64,000 nucleotides of DNA from Acinetobacter sp. ANC 4204. GTDB taxonomy: Bacteria > Pseudomonadota > Gammaproteobacteria > Pseudomonadales > Moraxellaceae. The position numbers and the translations under genes were made by a program. Shown here one piece after another: positions 1 to 11,047 of the stretch (position 1 is the first letter of the stretch; every line of letters starts with the position of its first letter). Location: the NCBI RefSeq assembly GCF_002135205.1, contig NZ_NEFZ01000005.1, positions 1 through 64,000 of the forward strand, read 5' to 3'. Below the pieces are notes generated by a model. It searched no databases. It saw only the letters and a program-made list of their open reading frames with translations, and was not told the DNA's origin.

Positions 1-236
1 TAGACTGGTATTTTGCTGATCCTTATAGCGCTTGGCAACGAGGCACGAATGAAAATACAAATGGTTTAATCAGACAATACATTAAAAAAGGCAGTAATTT
101 AAATGCCTATACGGATGAATATATCTCAGAAATCACTCAACGTTTGAATCATCGCCCAAGAAAAAGACTCAGCTTTAAAAGTCCGAGTCAGGTATTATGG
201 CAACAACATGGTGTTGCACTTCAAATGCTAATCTAA
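1..236 (+). mobile_element. IS30-family transposase, C-terminal end (truncated by window edge)
   Basis: The reading frame is open from base 3 to a TAA at 234-236 and encodes 77 residues. It contains the IS30-family C-terminal signature: FADPYSAWQRGTNEN, in which the Glu is the last residue of the DDE catalytic triad, then NGLIRQY and a LNHRPRK segment. IS30 transposases cut and join insertion-sequence ends. The rest of the gene and the left end of the element lie outside the window. The stop falls 46 bases from the katG stop, so the right end of the element must lie at or just after the transposase stop. I could not define its terminal inverted repeat without the left end. Whether the element is intact is unknown. 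Confidence 0.88.
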
Positions 237-240
237 GTAT

Positions 241-264
241 AAAAAAACCGCTCTTTTGAGCGGT
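241..264 (-). terminator. Intrinsic terminator of katG, possibly bidirectional
   Basis: A perfect 7-bp stem (247-253 with 258-264) encloses a TTTT loop. Read on the minus strand it is followed by seven T, which fits termination of katG. On the plus strand a weaker T-rich tract (CTTTTG) follows, so it may also stop transcription leaving the transposase. Confidence 0.8.
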
Positions 265-282
265 CTTTTGTTCCTGTGAAAC

Positions 283-2514
<2,232 letters not shown>

Positions 2515-2912
2515 GAACCGTTTAAAGTATTTATTACTGTTCTAACATAGCCCTTTTTTATGACAATCTAAAGCGAGTTTTACGAATAAAAACAATCGGA
2601 TTATTCCATGTAAATATTTAAGAAAGAAAGATTTTTAACTTTTCAACAAGATAGAAGTCGACGAAAAAACAACAGCAAGAAAAGCTCTTAATGCGTGGTT
2701 AATGGACATTTTCAATTGAGTTTATCGTTTAAAACTTAGACGATTCCTACCAGCAATCAGTGCGGCTCAGGCTGAGTAAAAATCAAACAATAAAAAAGGC
2801 ATACTTTCGGTTTTTAGATTTTTTTTGAAAGATATTTTAGTGATGTCGTTATGGTCTCGGTGATGACTGTTTTTGCCCCAGCCACCACCTGATCTTACAC
2901 ATAAAGCGCCCA
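2515..2912. other. Intergenic region between katG and the MBL-fold gene
   Basis: About 400 bases with no supportable gene. It must hold the katG promoter, but I see no convincing -35/-10 pair. The part near 2800-2850 is very T-rich. I see no clear terminator for the MBL-fold gene that ends at 2913. Confidence 0.5.
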
Positions 2913-3968
2913 TTACACGCTTAAACGTCGACCTTCTCTTAAGCAGACAAACGGATTCATCAACTTCGAACTATTTTTCATCGCCACTTTCAAATCCATC
3001 TCAGGTTGCTCACGGCTTTCATCAGTCAGCTGAAAGGTGCGATAGTGAATGGCCATTGAGCATTTGGCATGCAGGTCTTTATGTGCTTGAAAGGCATCTT
3101 GTGGATTCATATGCATATAGCGCATGAGCTCACGCGGTTCATACGCCCCGATAGGCAGTAACGCAATTCGTGGTGCACCAAAACGTTGATGCAACTCTTT
3201 AAAGTGCGGTGAATAACCCGTATCCCCAGCAAAATAAGCATAGTCAGCACCACAGTGAATACTAAACCCGCCCCATAGCGCACGGTTTTGATCACGCAGT
3301 CCACGTCCAGAACCATGCTGTGCTGGGGTATAGACCAGTTTCAAATCATGCAAGCGTGCTGACTGCCACCAATCCATTTCCAACACTTGTAAATGCTTGG
3401 GTAAATACCATCCATTGCCCAAACCCGTATAAATGGGCATGGCGAAACGTTCATACAACCAGTTCAGACTGGCAACATCCATATGGTCATAGTGGTTGTG
3501 GCTCAAAAGTACCGCATGGATGGTCGGTAAATCTTCCAAGGCAATGCCAGCAGGCATAACACGGCGTGGACCTCGCCCTTGCTTCGGACTGACATGTTCC
3601 GCCCACACAGGATCGGTCAATAAATTATAGGGTCCTATCTGGAGCAATACCGTGGCATGCCCCACAAACCAAACCTGCCAATCATTTAAATCGGCATGAG
3701 GCCGATCTTGCGGCAGGCTTTTTTTATCGGCATGAAAATGTGCATATTCTTGTGCCAAATCCACATTCCATGTCGAGGATTTACGCTTAATCAACCATTT
3801 CAGCAAGTCGCCTCGGCTACGGCCCTCAGGTCGACGAACCGAATTGACAAAGCGAGTCCCGTTATAATGGTCGGAGTGTAGAAACTGAAATTCGGGCTGC
3901 CGCCATGTATGAGACATGGTATTTTCAGTCGGAATTTGATAATGGAGTTCAGTTGATTTTGGCTTCAT
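2913..3968 (-). CDS. Metallo-beta-lactamase-fold hydrolase (RomA/NAPE-PLD-like)
   Basis: A 351-residue metal-dependent hydrolase of the NAPE-PLD/RomA branch of the metallo-beta-lactamase superfamily. Supporting motifs are HYNGTRFVN near residue 34, typical of this branch, the zinc motif HNHYDHMD at 157-164, a following histidine in AQHGSG, an Asp ligand in FAGDTGY, and a late histidine in HYRTFQ. No signal peptide is visible. RomA-type proteins have been linked to outer-membrane lipid changes, but the substrate here cannot be read from sequence. The start at 3968 is the longest. An internal ATG (MSHTWRQ) lacks a better ribosome site. It lies downstream of the CDF transporter on the same strand, 70 bases away, with a palindrome between them. 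Confidence 0.82.
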   Translation of the reverse strand: MKPKSTELHYQIPTENTMSHTWRQPEFQFLHSDHYNGTRFVNSVRRPEGRSRGDLLKWLIKRKSSTWNVDLAQEYAHFHADKKSLPQDRPHADLNDWQVWFVGHATVLLQIGPYNLLTDPVWAEHVSPKQGRGPRRVMPAGIALEDLPTIHAVLLSHNHYDHMDVASLNWLYERFAMPIYTGLGNGWYLPKHLQVLEMDWWQSARLHDLKLVYTPAQHGSGRGLRDQNRALWGGFSIHCGADYAYFAGDTGYSPHFKELHQRFGAPRIALLPIGAYEPRELMRYMHMNPQDAFQAHKDLHAKCSMAIHYRTFQLTDESREQPEMDLKVAMKNSSKLMNPFVCLREGRRLSV

Positions 3969-4004
3969 TTAACGTCGTTATCTTTATTGCAATACACCAG
4001 TAAC

Positions 4005-4028
4005 AGGACCAGTTTTGAAAACTGACCT
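4005..4028. promoter_or_regulatory. Imperfect palindrome between the CDF and MBL-fold genes
   Basis: Arms CAGTTTT (4010-4016) and AAAACTG (4018-4024) surround one base and are flanked by AGG and CCT. No T tract follows on either strand, so it is more like an operator than a terminator. It lies 37 bases upstream of the MBL-fold start codon. Function is inferred only. Confidence 0.3.
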
Positions 4029-4038
4029 CTACCTTAAC

Positions 4039-4977
4039 CTATTCCAAGCGTCCTTGCATTCGCTCTAACCACACTTTTTTTGATTGTGGCTTAACAAAGA
4101 GTGCCACAATTTCAGGATGATTTTGTTTAATTTTTGCTTCAATTCGATTGACACAGGCTTCTATCTCATCGGTAGTCAGGTGATCTTCAAACTCCACACT
4201 CAATGAGGCCAAAACCTGTTTGGCACCCATTTGCTCGGTCAACAAGCCGTTGGCTGACAGCACACCTTCATCATCTTGGGCAATTTTTAAGATGTTTTGC
4301 CGTACATGCAGGTCAGCGGTCTCACCGAGCAGCAAACCTTTAGTTTCTCGTGCCAGTAGAAAAGCAGATACCGCCAGAACCAGCCCAATCAGAATGGACG
4401 CCACGCCATCCAGTTCAGGCAGATCTAAACGATGTGCCAAATAAATACCAAAAAAGGCAATCAACAGTCCAATCAATGCAGCAGAGTCTTCAAACAAAAC
4501 GGTAAACGTGGTGGGATCTTTACTGCGTCGAAAAGCCTCAAAATAACCTTGCTGACCTTTCGCTTTACGAAACACTTTCAGGGCAACACACCATGACGCC
4601 CCCTCACTTACAAATGCAAAACCAAGTACAACATAATTGATGATCGGATTTAAAATCGGTTCAGGGTGTAAAATGTGCATGATCCCATTATACATAGAGA
4701 CCAATGCCCCTAAGGCAAACACCATAAGAGATACAATGAAGGCCCAAAAATACAGCTCTCGCCCATAGCCAAAAGGATGATTAAAATTGGCAGGTTTATT
4801 CGACTTTTTTAGCCCATATAACAATAAAATTTCGTTTAAGGTATCTACAACAGAGTGAATCGCTTCACTCAACATGGCAGAACTATTGGTCAGATAAGCT
4901 GCTATAAACTTCACCAAGGCAATCGCTAAATTACCTATGAGTGCGGCATAAACCACCAGTTTATTTGAATCTGCCAT
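4039..4977 (-). CDS. Cation diffusion facilitator transporter (ZnT9-like)
   Basis: An inner-membrane cation/proton antiporter of the CDF family, 312 residues from the chosen start. About six hydrophobic segments precede a soluble C-terminal domain. The second membrane segment carries H41-x3-D45 (EAIHSVVD), a usual metal-site pattern. The NHPFGYGRELYFWAF stretch is typical of the SLC30A9/ZnT9-like branch. Near the fifth segment the sequence is EDSAALIG rather than the classic HxxxD, so the metal preference is uncertain. An ATG at 5112 is in frame, but the 45 residues it adds are not CDF-like. The ATG at 4977 gives a normal N-terminus, although its ribosome site is weak. Confidence 0.85.
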   Translation of the reverse strand: MADSNKLVVYAALIGNLAIALVKFIAAYLTNSSAMLSEAIHSVVDTLNEILLLYGLKKSNKPANFNHPFGYGRELYFWAFIVSLMVFALGALVSMYNGIMHILHPEPILNPIINYVVLGFAFVSEGASWCVALKVFRKAKGQQGYFEAFRRSKDPTTFTVLFEDSAALIGLLIAFFGIYLAHRLDLPELDGVASILIGLVLAVSAFLLARETKGLLLGETADLHVRQNILKIAQDDEGVLSANGLLTEQMGAKQVLASLSVEFEDHLTTDEIEACVNRIEAKIKQNHPEIVALFVKPQSKKVWLERMQGRLE

Positions 4978-5133
4978 ATCGACTTTTAGCCCAAGCTGTA
5001 TTCTATTTATGTTTTTATCATATCGAAATTTAGTGGCGCATAGCGCAGGTTTTTGTAGTTCATAAATAATAAACAGACCTAAGCAAACCTTGGTCTGTTT
5101 AAATACACCCATTTAAGTGCAAAGCTTTAACGC

Positions 5134-6360
5134 TCAGGCAATTTTACGTAAATCCTGCAACACGTCTAAATGTTTTTCTGCATCAAAGATGACTTGTTTG
5201 CCAATCATTTTTTTCAAATGTCGCATGTCTTTGGCTGCATTCACTGTAATTCCCCCCACGATAACACCATCGGTCACTCCAAACAGAACAAACGAAGAGG
5301 CTGCACGGAGTTCAGGTCGAATTTCGCCACGAACAATCCACTCTGCTGCGGCCATATCACCAACAAACTGATAGTTAATATCGAGCTGATCCGTCCAAAA
5401 CCATGCAGGATTTGCTTTTGGATGCTCTACACTCATCACGTGACGGGCAAAAATTCCAGCCTGTAAATTGGCATTTTCCCATGTTTCCACACGACGGTAC
5501 TGACCATCAGCACGAAGTTGGGTCGCGACATCACCCGCAGCATAAATATCTGGATGTGAAGTTTGGCAGTGTTCATTCACTTGAATGGCACTATCAACCG
5601 CTAAACCAGCATCGACTGCCAGTTGTGCATTCGGGACAATCCCAATACCATAAATCACGGCATCTGCACGTAACTGTTCCCCTGTTGCAAGAGTGATTAC
5701 CACGGTTTCACCATCTAAATGATAGTGATTAATGGTGCTATTCAAGCGCACATCGACACCCGCAAGACGTTGTTGCGCCAATAAAAACTCACTCAAAATC
5801 TGCGGGGATGAACGCCCCATCACCATCGGCCCCATTTCAATCACCGTCACTTGACAGTCTTTAAAGCGCGCAGAGGAAGCCAGTTCTAATCCAATGACCC
5901 CTCCACCAATCAAGACAATTCGCTGTCCAGCTTGTAGCACAGGCACCAGTGCTTGAGAGTCTTCCAAATTACGTAAGGTATAAATGCGTTGACCTAAAGC
6001 ATCGAAATTCGGCAAGCGACGTGCTGCACCGCCAGTCGCAAGCAACAGTTTGTCATAAGCAATCACATCACCCTTTTGCAATTCAACAGTTTTTTCCTCA
6101 GGGTTGATTTTCACCACGCCATTGCCACAGATATGCGTGACACCTAAAGTCGCCAATTTCTCTTCTGATAAAATCTCAACCTTGGTTTCTTCGGGCTTTA
6201 AAATCACATCTTTGGATAAAGGTGGACGTTCATAAGGCAAATGAACTTCATCCCCAATCAGGATAATATTGCCCTCATACTTGTTACCGCGGAGTTCTAA
6301 AATCGCACTCGCACCCGCCTGTCCCGCACCAACGATGACAATGGTTTCAATATTGCTCAT
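5134..6360 (-). CDS. hcaD: Ferredoxin-NAD+ reductase of 3-phenylpropionate/cinnamate dioxygenase, HcaD
   Basis: The FAD- and NADH-binding component that passes electrons to the Rieske ferredoxin HcaC and so to the HcaEF oxygenase. The 408 residues show an N-terminal FAD motif GAGQAG (11-16), a second nucleotide motif IGGGVIGLELA mid-protein for NADH, and a YAAGDVA motif that contacts FAD. This is the BphA4/HcaD-type flavoprotein layout. The start at 6360 has an AGGGTGA ribosome site that overlaps the stop of mhpB, so the two genes are translationally close (5-base gap). In E. coli hcaD follows hcaB directly. Here mhpB and a repeat element intervene. Confidence 0.88.
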   Translation of the reverse strand: MSNIETIVIVGAGQAGASAILELRGNKYEGNIILIGDEVHLPYERPPLSKDVILKPEETKVEILSEEKLATLGVTHICGNGVVKINPEEKTVELQKGDVIAYDKLLLATGGAARRLPNFDALGQRIYTLRNLEDSQALVPVLQAGQRIVLIGGGVIGLELASSARFKDCQVTVIEMGPMVMGRSSPQILSEFLLAQQRLAGVDVRLNSTINHYHLDGETVVITLATGEQLRADAVIYGIGIVPNAQLAVDAGLAVDSAIQVNEHCQTSHPDIYAAGDVATQLRADGQYRRVETWENANLQAGIFARHVMSVEHPKANPAWFWTDQLDINYQFVGDMAAAEWIVRGEIRPELRAASSFVLFGVTDGVIVGGITVNAAKDMRHLKKMIGKQVIFDAEKHLDVLQDLRKIA

Positions 6361-6365
6361 TTGAT

Positions 6366-7331
6366 TCACCCTTTTAACTCTGCCGAGACAATACCAAAGC
6401 CCGCAATCCACTCGCTGATGTCTTCATAACAATGCGTCGTCATCTCGTATTCACCGAGTTCATGTAAGGCTGCAAATGCCGCCATCCAAGAACGGACTTC
6501 CTGACCACCCCGCCCACCATCACGGCGAATGTCTGCTTCAGTCATGGCTTCAATTGTAGCGAAGTCTGCTTTGCCCAATATTTCAAGCAATGCACGATCC
6601 CATTCTGGATTGAGTGGCACGGCAACAGATTGATCACCTGCTGCCAGTTTCTGCCCCACGGCAATAATTTTGGCTTGACGATGATTCCGTGATTCTTCAC
6701 TTGGATTACGTCCACAAATCAAAAACTCTTCCACTTCTGGCGGTACAGCACCCATTTGTGGTGTCGGAGGATCATGTGAAAGTCCACCTGTTCCTAAAAT
6801 TAAAACCCTTTCATTTTCAAGATTTAAAGACTGAATAAATTGTCCAACAGCACGCCCCAAAGCAATGGTTCGCTTGGTGGTTGGCATCGGTGCCGCTGCA
6901 CCATTGACAAAAATAGGAATGGTTGGATAACGGTCTAGCTGTCCACCACACAGAAAATGTAAAGGCTGCGTCACGCCGTGATCGGCTTGCATTCGGTAGG
7001 AATAGGCAACATCCACACCTTCATCGAGTACACGACGCACCAAAGCAATCGCAGTATCTTCAGGCACATTGATTTTGTCGTTATCTTTACCGTAGTCCCA
7101 ATCACCTGCCGCAGTTGCACGAATACCCACACAAAAACTTGGCATCAAATCATAGAAAAAACCATTAAAATGGTCTGGGCCAAAAGTAATGATGAGGGTT
7201 GGATCATACCCTTTGACTTCTGCCGCAAGCTGGGCAAAAGTCTCACGTACGATCTGTTCTTTACGCTGTTCTTGCGGTGAAGCAAATTCCATTAAGGGAC
7301 TGTGCGATGCACAAATGAGTTTAACGGCCAT
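6366..7331 (-). CDS. mhpB: 2,3-dihydroxyphenylpropionate 1,2-dioxygenase MhpB
   Basis: An Fe(II) extradiol dioxygenase that opens the ring of 3-(2,3-dihydroxyphenyl)propionate or the cinnamate analogue. The 321-residue product resembles E. coli MhpB over its length as I recall it: an ASHSPL N-terminus with an iron-ligand His, PDHFNGFFYDLMPSFC, a MQADHGVTQPL histidine region, GTGGLSHDPP, and a C-terminal EWIAGFG. A TTG start four codons upstream is possible, but the ATG at 7331 has GGAG six bases before it. It is placed with hcaD rather than with mhpC, so ring cleavage is transcribed with the dioxygenase reductase. Confidence 0.93.
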   Translation of the reverse strand: MAVKLICASHSPLMEFASPQEQRKEQIVRETFAQLAAEVKGYDPTLIITFGPDHFNGFFYDLMPSFCVGIRATAAGDWDYGKDNDKINVPEDTAIALVRRVLDEGVDVAYSYRMQADHGVTQPLHFLCGGQLDRYPTIPIFVNGAAAPMPTTKRTIALGRAVGQFIQSLNLENERVLILGTGGLSHDPPTPQMGAVPPEVEEFLICGRNPSEESRNHRQAKIIAVGQKLAAGDQSVAVPLNPEWDRALLEILGKADFATIEAMTEADIRRDGGRGGQEVRSWMAAFAALHELGEYEMTTHCYEDISEWIAGFGIVSAELKG

Positions 7332-7436
7332 GTGTGACTCCAAAATAGAAACCGTCGCTTAATGACTGTGTTTCCTTAATATATGCAAAGATCTCAATAT
7401 AAAGACTGGGTCAAAATTAAGCGTTGAAATGATGAA

Positions 7437-7635
7437 GCGGAGTCTTTCCAATAAAGCATCAACTTCCGGACTAACCTTCGGTTCGACCTACTTTTCTTTT
7501 GGGAAAAGTAGGTCGAACCATTGTCATTCGCAAAACTCGGCAACAACCATCACGACATTGACAGGTCGCAGAAACATTTCGTTTTAGCTTTAGTCCTGCC
7601 TCAAACAATTGCGAATGACTTTTCCGCGTACCCAA
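7437..7635. repeat. Structured intergenic repeat, copy 1
   Basis: About 200 bases between hcaB and mhpB. It starts with GCGGAGTCTTTCC (7437-7449), contains a perfect 17-bp inverted repeat (7480-7496 with 7503-7519), then an element with terminal arms GTCATTCGCAA (7523-7533) and TTGCGAATGAC (7609-7619), followed by TTTTCCGCGTACCCAA. Related copies occur at 15565-15880 and 15977-16160. Compared with copy 3 the terminal arms differ by one base each, and both changes preserve pairing. It probably interrupts transcription between hcaB and mhpB. No protein is encoded. Confidence 0.7.
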
Positions 7636-7738
7636 AATTTTTGAAATACTCATCAACCCTAATTGAGTTTAGATTCGAGATTTCTTTACGTTTAAAAGCT
7701 CCAAAGATCTCTAGATGATGAGCAGTTCAGTGAATCAA

Positions 7739-8554
7739 TCACTCATCAAAGAACCCTGCACGGGGTTGGCGTAAACCACGGATGCCTAAACCGCATTCAG
7801 CATTGATCAAAACACCCGTCAGTGGACGGTTGTTCTGACGCGATGCCAATAGAACGTATGAACCTGTCATCTCTTCAGGTTCAGGCAAGAAATTTAGTGG
7901 CATACCACGAGCAATCTTTTCAGGGTCACGTGCATCGAGTAGCCCCAAATTTTCTTGACCCAAAGATGCCGCCCCTTTGATATTGACATTCATACCTGAC
8001 GGCGCCACCGCATTCACTCGTACTTTAGGCGCAAGTTCATAGGCCAATTCTTTCATCACCCCCACACCTGCATGCTTAGAAGCTGTATATACAGGGCCTC
8101 CGCCTGCCGAGTACAAGGCTGAATTAGACAAAGTAAATATGATCGACCCTTCAGAAGCTATCAATGCCTCCAGTGCGGCCTTTGCCCCCAAGATGAGCGA
8201 TTTGGTATTAATGCCCATAATTTCATCAAAGGCTCTATCTAACTGTTCACCTGACGTATTGACGATATCGGCATAATGATCCCAAATCCCAGCATTACCG
8301 ACAAAACAATCCAATTTGCCAAAACGCTCAAGCGTGGCATTCACGGCACGGACATTGTCTTCATAGCAAGCCACATCACCCGCAATCGCAAGAATGCGAT
8401 CACCGAAATGTGCCTGTAATGCCTCCACTTTGGCTTGTGAACGCTGTAACACAGCCACCTGTGCGCCTTCTGCTAAAAAGCGCTCGACCAATGCCCAGCC
8501 CAGACCAGAACCGCCCCCCGTAATCAGGGCAACTTCACCTTGTAACCAGCCCAT
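7739..8554 (-). CDS. hcaB: Cinnamic/phenylpropionic acid dihydrodiol dehydrogenase HcaB
   Basis: A short-chain dehydrogenase that oxidises the cis-dihydrodiol made by HcaEF to the 2,3-catechol, using NAD+. The 271 residues match the E. coli length of 270. They show the cofactor motif GGGSGLG near the N-terminus, NAG after strand four, a serine in FTLSNSALYS and the catalytic YTASK. The open frame extends 45 codons further upstream into hcaC, but the ATG at 8554 follows a GGGAG ribosome site and gives the usual MGWLQGEVALITGG start. Two bases separate it from hcaC, so it belongs to the hcaEFCB operon. Confidence 0.93.
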   Translation of the reverse strand: MGWLQGEVALITGGGSGLGWALVERFLAEGAQVAVLQRSQAKVEALQAHFGDRILAIAGDVACYEDNVRAVNATLERFGKLDCFVGNAGIWDHYADIVNTSGEQLDRAFDEIMGINTKSLILGAKAALEALIASEGSIIFTLSNSALYSAGGGPVYTASKHAGVGVMKELAYELAPKVRVNAVAPSGMNVNIKGAASLGQENLGLLDARDPEKIARGMPLNFLPEPEEMTGSYVLLASRQNNRPLTGVLINAECGLGIRGLRQPRAGFFDE

Positions 8555-8556
8555 GC

Positions 8557-8883
8557 TTATGCTCCCGCCATCTCGACAAACAATTGTCCATCTTCCACAA
8601 TCACAGGAAAGGTTTGAATAGGATCGGTTGCAGGCAGGCATAAAGCCTGACCTGTTTTTAGGCAGAAACGAGCAGAATGTAATGGACATTCCACTGTGCC
8701 GTCCTCTTCCAAATAACCTTCGGACATGGAAGCATTGCCATGTGAACAGCGGTCATTCATAGCAAAGAACTCTCCACCATTGTTGAAGACTGCCAGTGCT
8801 TCAATCCCATTCACACCGCAGTCCACTTTCAATGCCTCGCCTTCGTCTAACTCATCGACTTGGCACACAAAAATCTTATTCAT
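8557..8883 (-). CDS. hcaC: Rieske ferredoxin of phenylpropionate dioxygenase, HcaC
   Basis: A small electron carrier that moves electrons from HcaD to the terminal oxygenase. The 108 residues contain one Rieske [2Fe-2S] site: CSHG (C-x-H) and, 16 residues later, CPLH (C-x2-H). Its ATG overlaps the hcaF stop codon by one base (TAATG), implying translational coupling. The length matches the E. coli protein of 106. Confidence 0.93.
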   Translation of the reverse strand: MNKIFVCQVDELDEGEALKVDCGVNGIEALAVFNNGGEFFAMNDRCSHGNASMSEGYLEEDGTVECPLHSARFCLKTGQALCLPATDPIQTFPVIVEDGQLFVEMAGA

Positions 8884-9401
8884 TAGAAGAACACACTCAG
8901 GTTATGGGAGTTGTAAGTCACTTGGTCTAGGGTGATTTTACGATTGAAAATCTGGAAACCTTGCTTGGTATCCACTTTACGAAGTTTGTCATGACGCTTC
9001 CCGCAGTAGAGGGTGACATCTTTTTCTTTCTGGGTACGGTAGAGTAAATACGTCACGTAAACATCATACTCACCGTCGACTTCAGTCGCTTCAACGATCA
9101 CATTGGACACCATGTGTGTGGTACGAGACGGTGGCTCTTCAGCCCATGCCATCCCTGTTTCCAAACGCGCGACACGACGTTCTAACAAATCTTTAGAGTC
9201 GTTAAACACCCACGTGGTTGGCGGCTCAACCGAACGACGACGGTCACGGGTTTGCGCATTCGGTGTCGTGCGTAAGGTATAGGCAATATCATCTGCCAAG
9301 ACATCCAACCACTCACGGAATTTCCAGTCGTCGAGCAATTTTGCTTCACGGTAAAGGAACTGACTGATCTGATGTTGAAGTTCTAAATTGATCTGACTCA
9401 T
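8883..9401 (-). CDS. hcaF: 3-phenylpropionate/cinnamate dioxygenase small (beta) subunit HcaF
   Basis: The beta subunit of the ring-hydroxylating oxygenase; it has no cofactor and supports assembly of the hexamer. The 172 residues equal the E. coli HcaF length. The sequence has the beta-subunit pattern of this family: an N-terminal [16 protein letters not shown], then [11 protein letters not shown] and a late GKRHDKLRK. The start codon overlaps the hcaE stop in an ATGA arrangement, which favours equal amounts of the two subunits. Confidence 0.93.
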   Translation of the reverse strand: MSQINLELQHQISQFLYREAKLLDDWKFREWLDVLADDIAYTLRTTPNAQTRDRRRSVEPPTTWVFNDSKDLLERRVARLETGMAWAEEPPSRTTHMVSNVIVEATEVDGEYDVYVTYLLYRTQKEKDVTLYCGKRHDKLRKVDTKQGFQIFNRKITLDQVTYNSHNLSVFF

Positions 9402-10765
9402 TTCATCAACTCCTTCTCATAGTCTTCCGCGGCTTTTTCGACTTCTTCCCATGTTTCATGAATCAGTAAATCTGCCCAACGGCGGTATAAGCCACGTGCT
9501 GCGGTTTCGGAGAAAATATAGTTGGTAATGCCTGGAATGCCATCTTCACGAACTTTCTCATTGCCCAAGCCCATTTCCATAATCAACGGGTTGTTACGTG
9601 CTTTATAGCCACGAAGTACTTTTTGGATTTCAATCCAGTTTTCCGAGTCATCTTGCTCAAGGAAACCCGCAGGGCCAAAAGCACGCGTTGCAGAACGCTC
9701 AAAAGCTTCTTTCACTCCTTGCGATGCTTCAGCATCGGCAATGCAGAATGCCCAGACTTCAGTTTTGTTTGGACCGCGCGGATGCCAGACTCGAAGCGTT
9801 GCCGTTCCATTTAACCACGACATGGTCGGGAACATGGTGTTATGCCCCGCAAGACGTAATGCACGTACTTCACCCAAACGCTCTTTCACTTCCTCAAAGG
9901 TTTCACGGAAGTAGTTCGCTACTTCACCATCCACCCAGACGTTGGCATCGGGCTTTTCGGTAAAGAAGAAGCCTGAGCCATGACCACGTGAACCATACTG
10001 AATGGCATCTTTGGCAGTTTCCCAGACTGGACGCGCGGTTTGTGCCACACCGAGTTTTTTAGAAGAGTCGTCATCGGGTTTAGCGCCCAAAACTTGAATC
10101 GCAGAGGCATGGGAGAACAAGGCATGGTACTGATCTGAGGCAAACTGTTCTGCCGCAAATTTCCAGTTACACTCGATTTCCCACTTGTGTACCCCACCAA
10201 TGATTTCAGTCCCACCTGAACGACGATCGACCACGCCATCTAAATACCAAGCGATATCCCCCATATATTCAATCAGGTCTGGAGTCGATTCATCCCAGCA
10301 GCCAAAAATAAGCCCCTTATAAGACTCTACGCGGTTGACTTGAACCAAGCCCCACTGTTCTTTGCAGGCACCTTGTGGGAAAGCACGATCTTCAAGTGGA
10401 ATATCTTTCAGTGAGCCATCTACCCCATAAGACCAGCCATGATATGGACAGGTAAAAGCGCGAGTATTGCCACAGTCTGCAAAGCTGACCCGCATAGAAC
10501 GATGTCGACATTGGTTTAGAAATGCTTTAATTGAGCCATCTTTTTGACGTGCCACAATAATTGGGTCTTCACCCATGTAAGTATTGAAAAAATCACCTGA
10601 TTTTGGAATTTGGCTTTCATGACATAGAAATAGCCATGTACGCCCAAACACGCGTTCCAGTTCTAATTCGTATAAATCTGGGTCTGTATAGATGGATGGC
10701 GAGATACGTCCATTTTGTGCATCGACCAAAGCGTCGATTTCACGCACATCAATTTTTCCACTCAT
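9398..10765 (-). CDS. hcaE: 3-phenylpropionate/cinnamate dioxygenase large (alpha) subunit HcaE
   Basis: The catalytic subunit that adds O2 to the 2,3 positions of phenylpropionate or cinnamate. The 455 residues compare with 453 in E. coli. The Rieske ligands are CRHR and CPYHGW. The mononuclear iron site is in [15 protein letters not shown], giving the bridging Asp and two His ligands. Long segments such as [12 protein letters not shown] and [17 protein letters not shown] match HcaE as I recall it. The frame is open up to 10828, but the ATG at 10765 has an AGGAGA site seven bases before it. It is the first gene of hcaEFCB and is divergent from hcaR. Confidence 0.95.
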   Translation of the reverse strand: MSGKIDVREIDALVDAQNGRISPSIYTDPDLYELELERVFGRTWLFLCHESQIPKSGDFFNTYMGEDPIIVARQKDGSIKAFLNQCRHRSMRVSFADCGNTRAFTCPYHGWSYGVDGSLKDIPLEDRAFPQGACKEQWGLVQVNRVESYKGLIFGCWDESTPDLIEYMGDIAWYLDGVVDRRSGGTEIIGGVHKWEIECNWKFAAEQFASDQYHALFSHASAIQVLGAKPDDDSSKKLGVAQTARPVWETAKDAIQYGSRGHGSGFFFTEKPDANVWVDGEVANYFRETFEEVKERLGEVRALRLAGHNTMFPTMSWLNGTATLRVWHPRGPNKTEVWAFCIADAEASQGVKEAFERSATRAFGPAGFLEQDDSENWIEIQKVLRGYKARNNPLIMEMGLGNEKVREDGIPGITNYIFSETAARGLYRRWADLLIHETWEEVEKAAEDYEKELMK

Positions 10766-11047
10766 GAAAAGCTCTCCTGCGACCAATACACGGCACAACG
10801 TAAATAGACTCAACTTTTGAGGCATCATGATTTTTTAGACAGCTTTAGTGAAATATTTTTTTTGTTTTAATTAATACGTTTTAGCAATTATTAGAAAAGT
10901 TATTTCTTATATTAAAATCTCCGCATTCATCTCAAGACCATTTATTTTATAAATACTTGAATCATCTTCACGGCATAGTTGTTTATAGATTATACTTTGT
11001 TGTAGTCGTGGTAAGACATTTTTTGGATTACTCAGTGGGTTATTTAT
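10766..11047. promoter_or_regulatory. Divergent hcaE/hcaR control region
   Basis: 282 AT-rich bases between the divergent hcaE operon and the LysR-type gene hcaR, where a LysR protein normally binds. A TATACT at 10991-10996 could be the hcaR -10 element, with a weak -35. I could not pick out a convincing T-N11-A dyad or the hcaE promoter by eye. Confidence 0.45.

Noticed and set aside
2873-3127. 84-residue plus-strand frame across the MBL-fold gene
   Set aside because: It overlaps a well-supported gene on the other strand and shows no domain or ribosome site.
7471-7656. 61-residue minus-strand reading frame between mhpB and hcaB
   Set aside because: It lies entirely within repeat copy 1, has no ribosome site and its composition reflects the inverted repeats. 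I do not call a gene.
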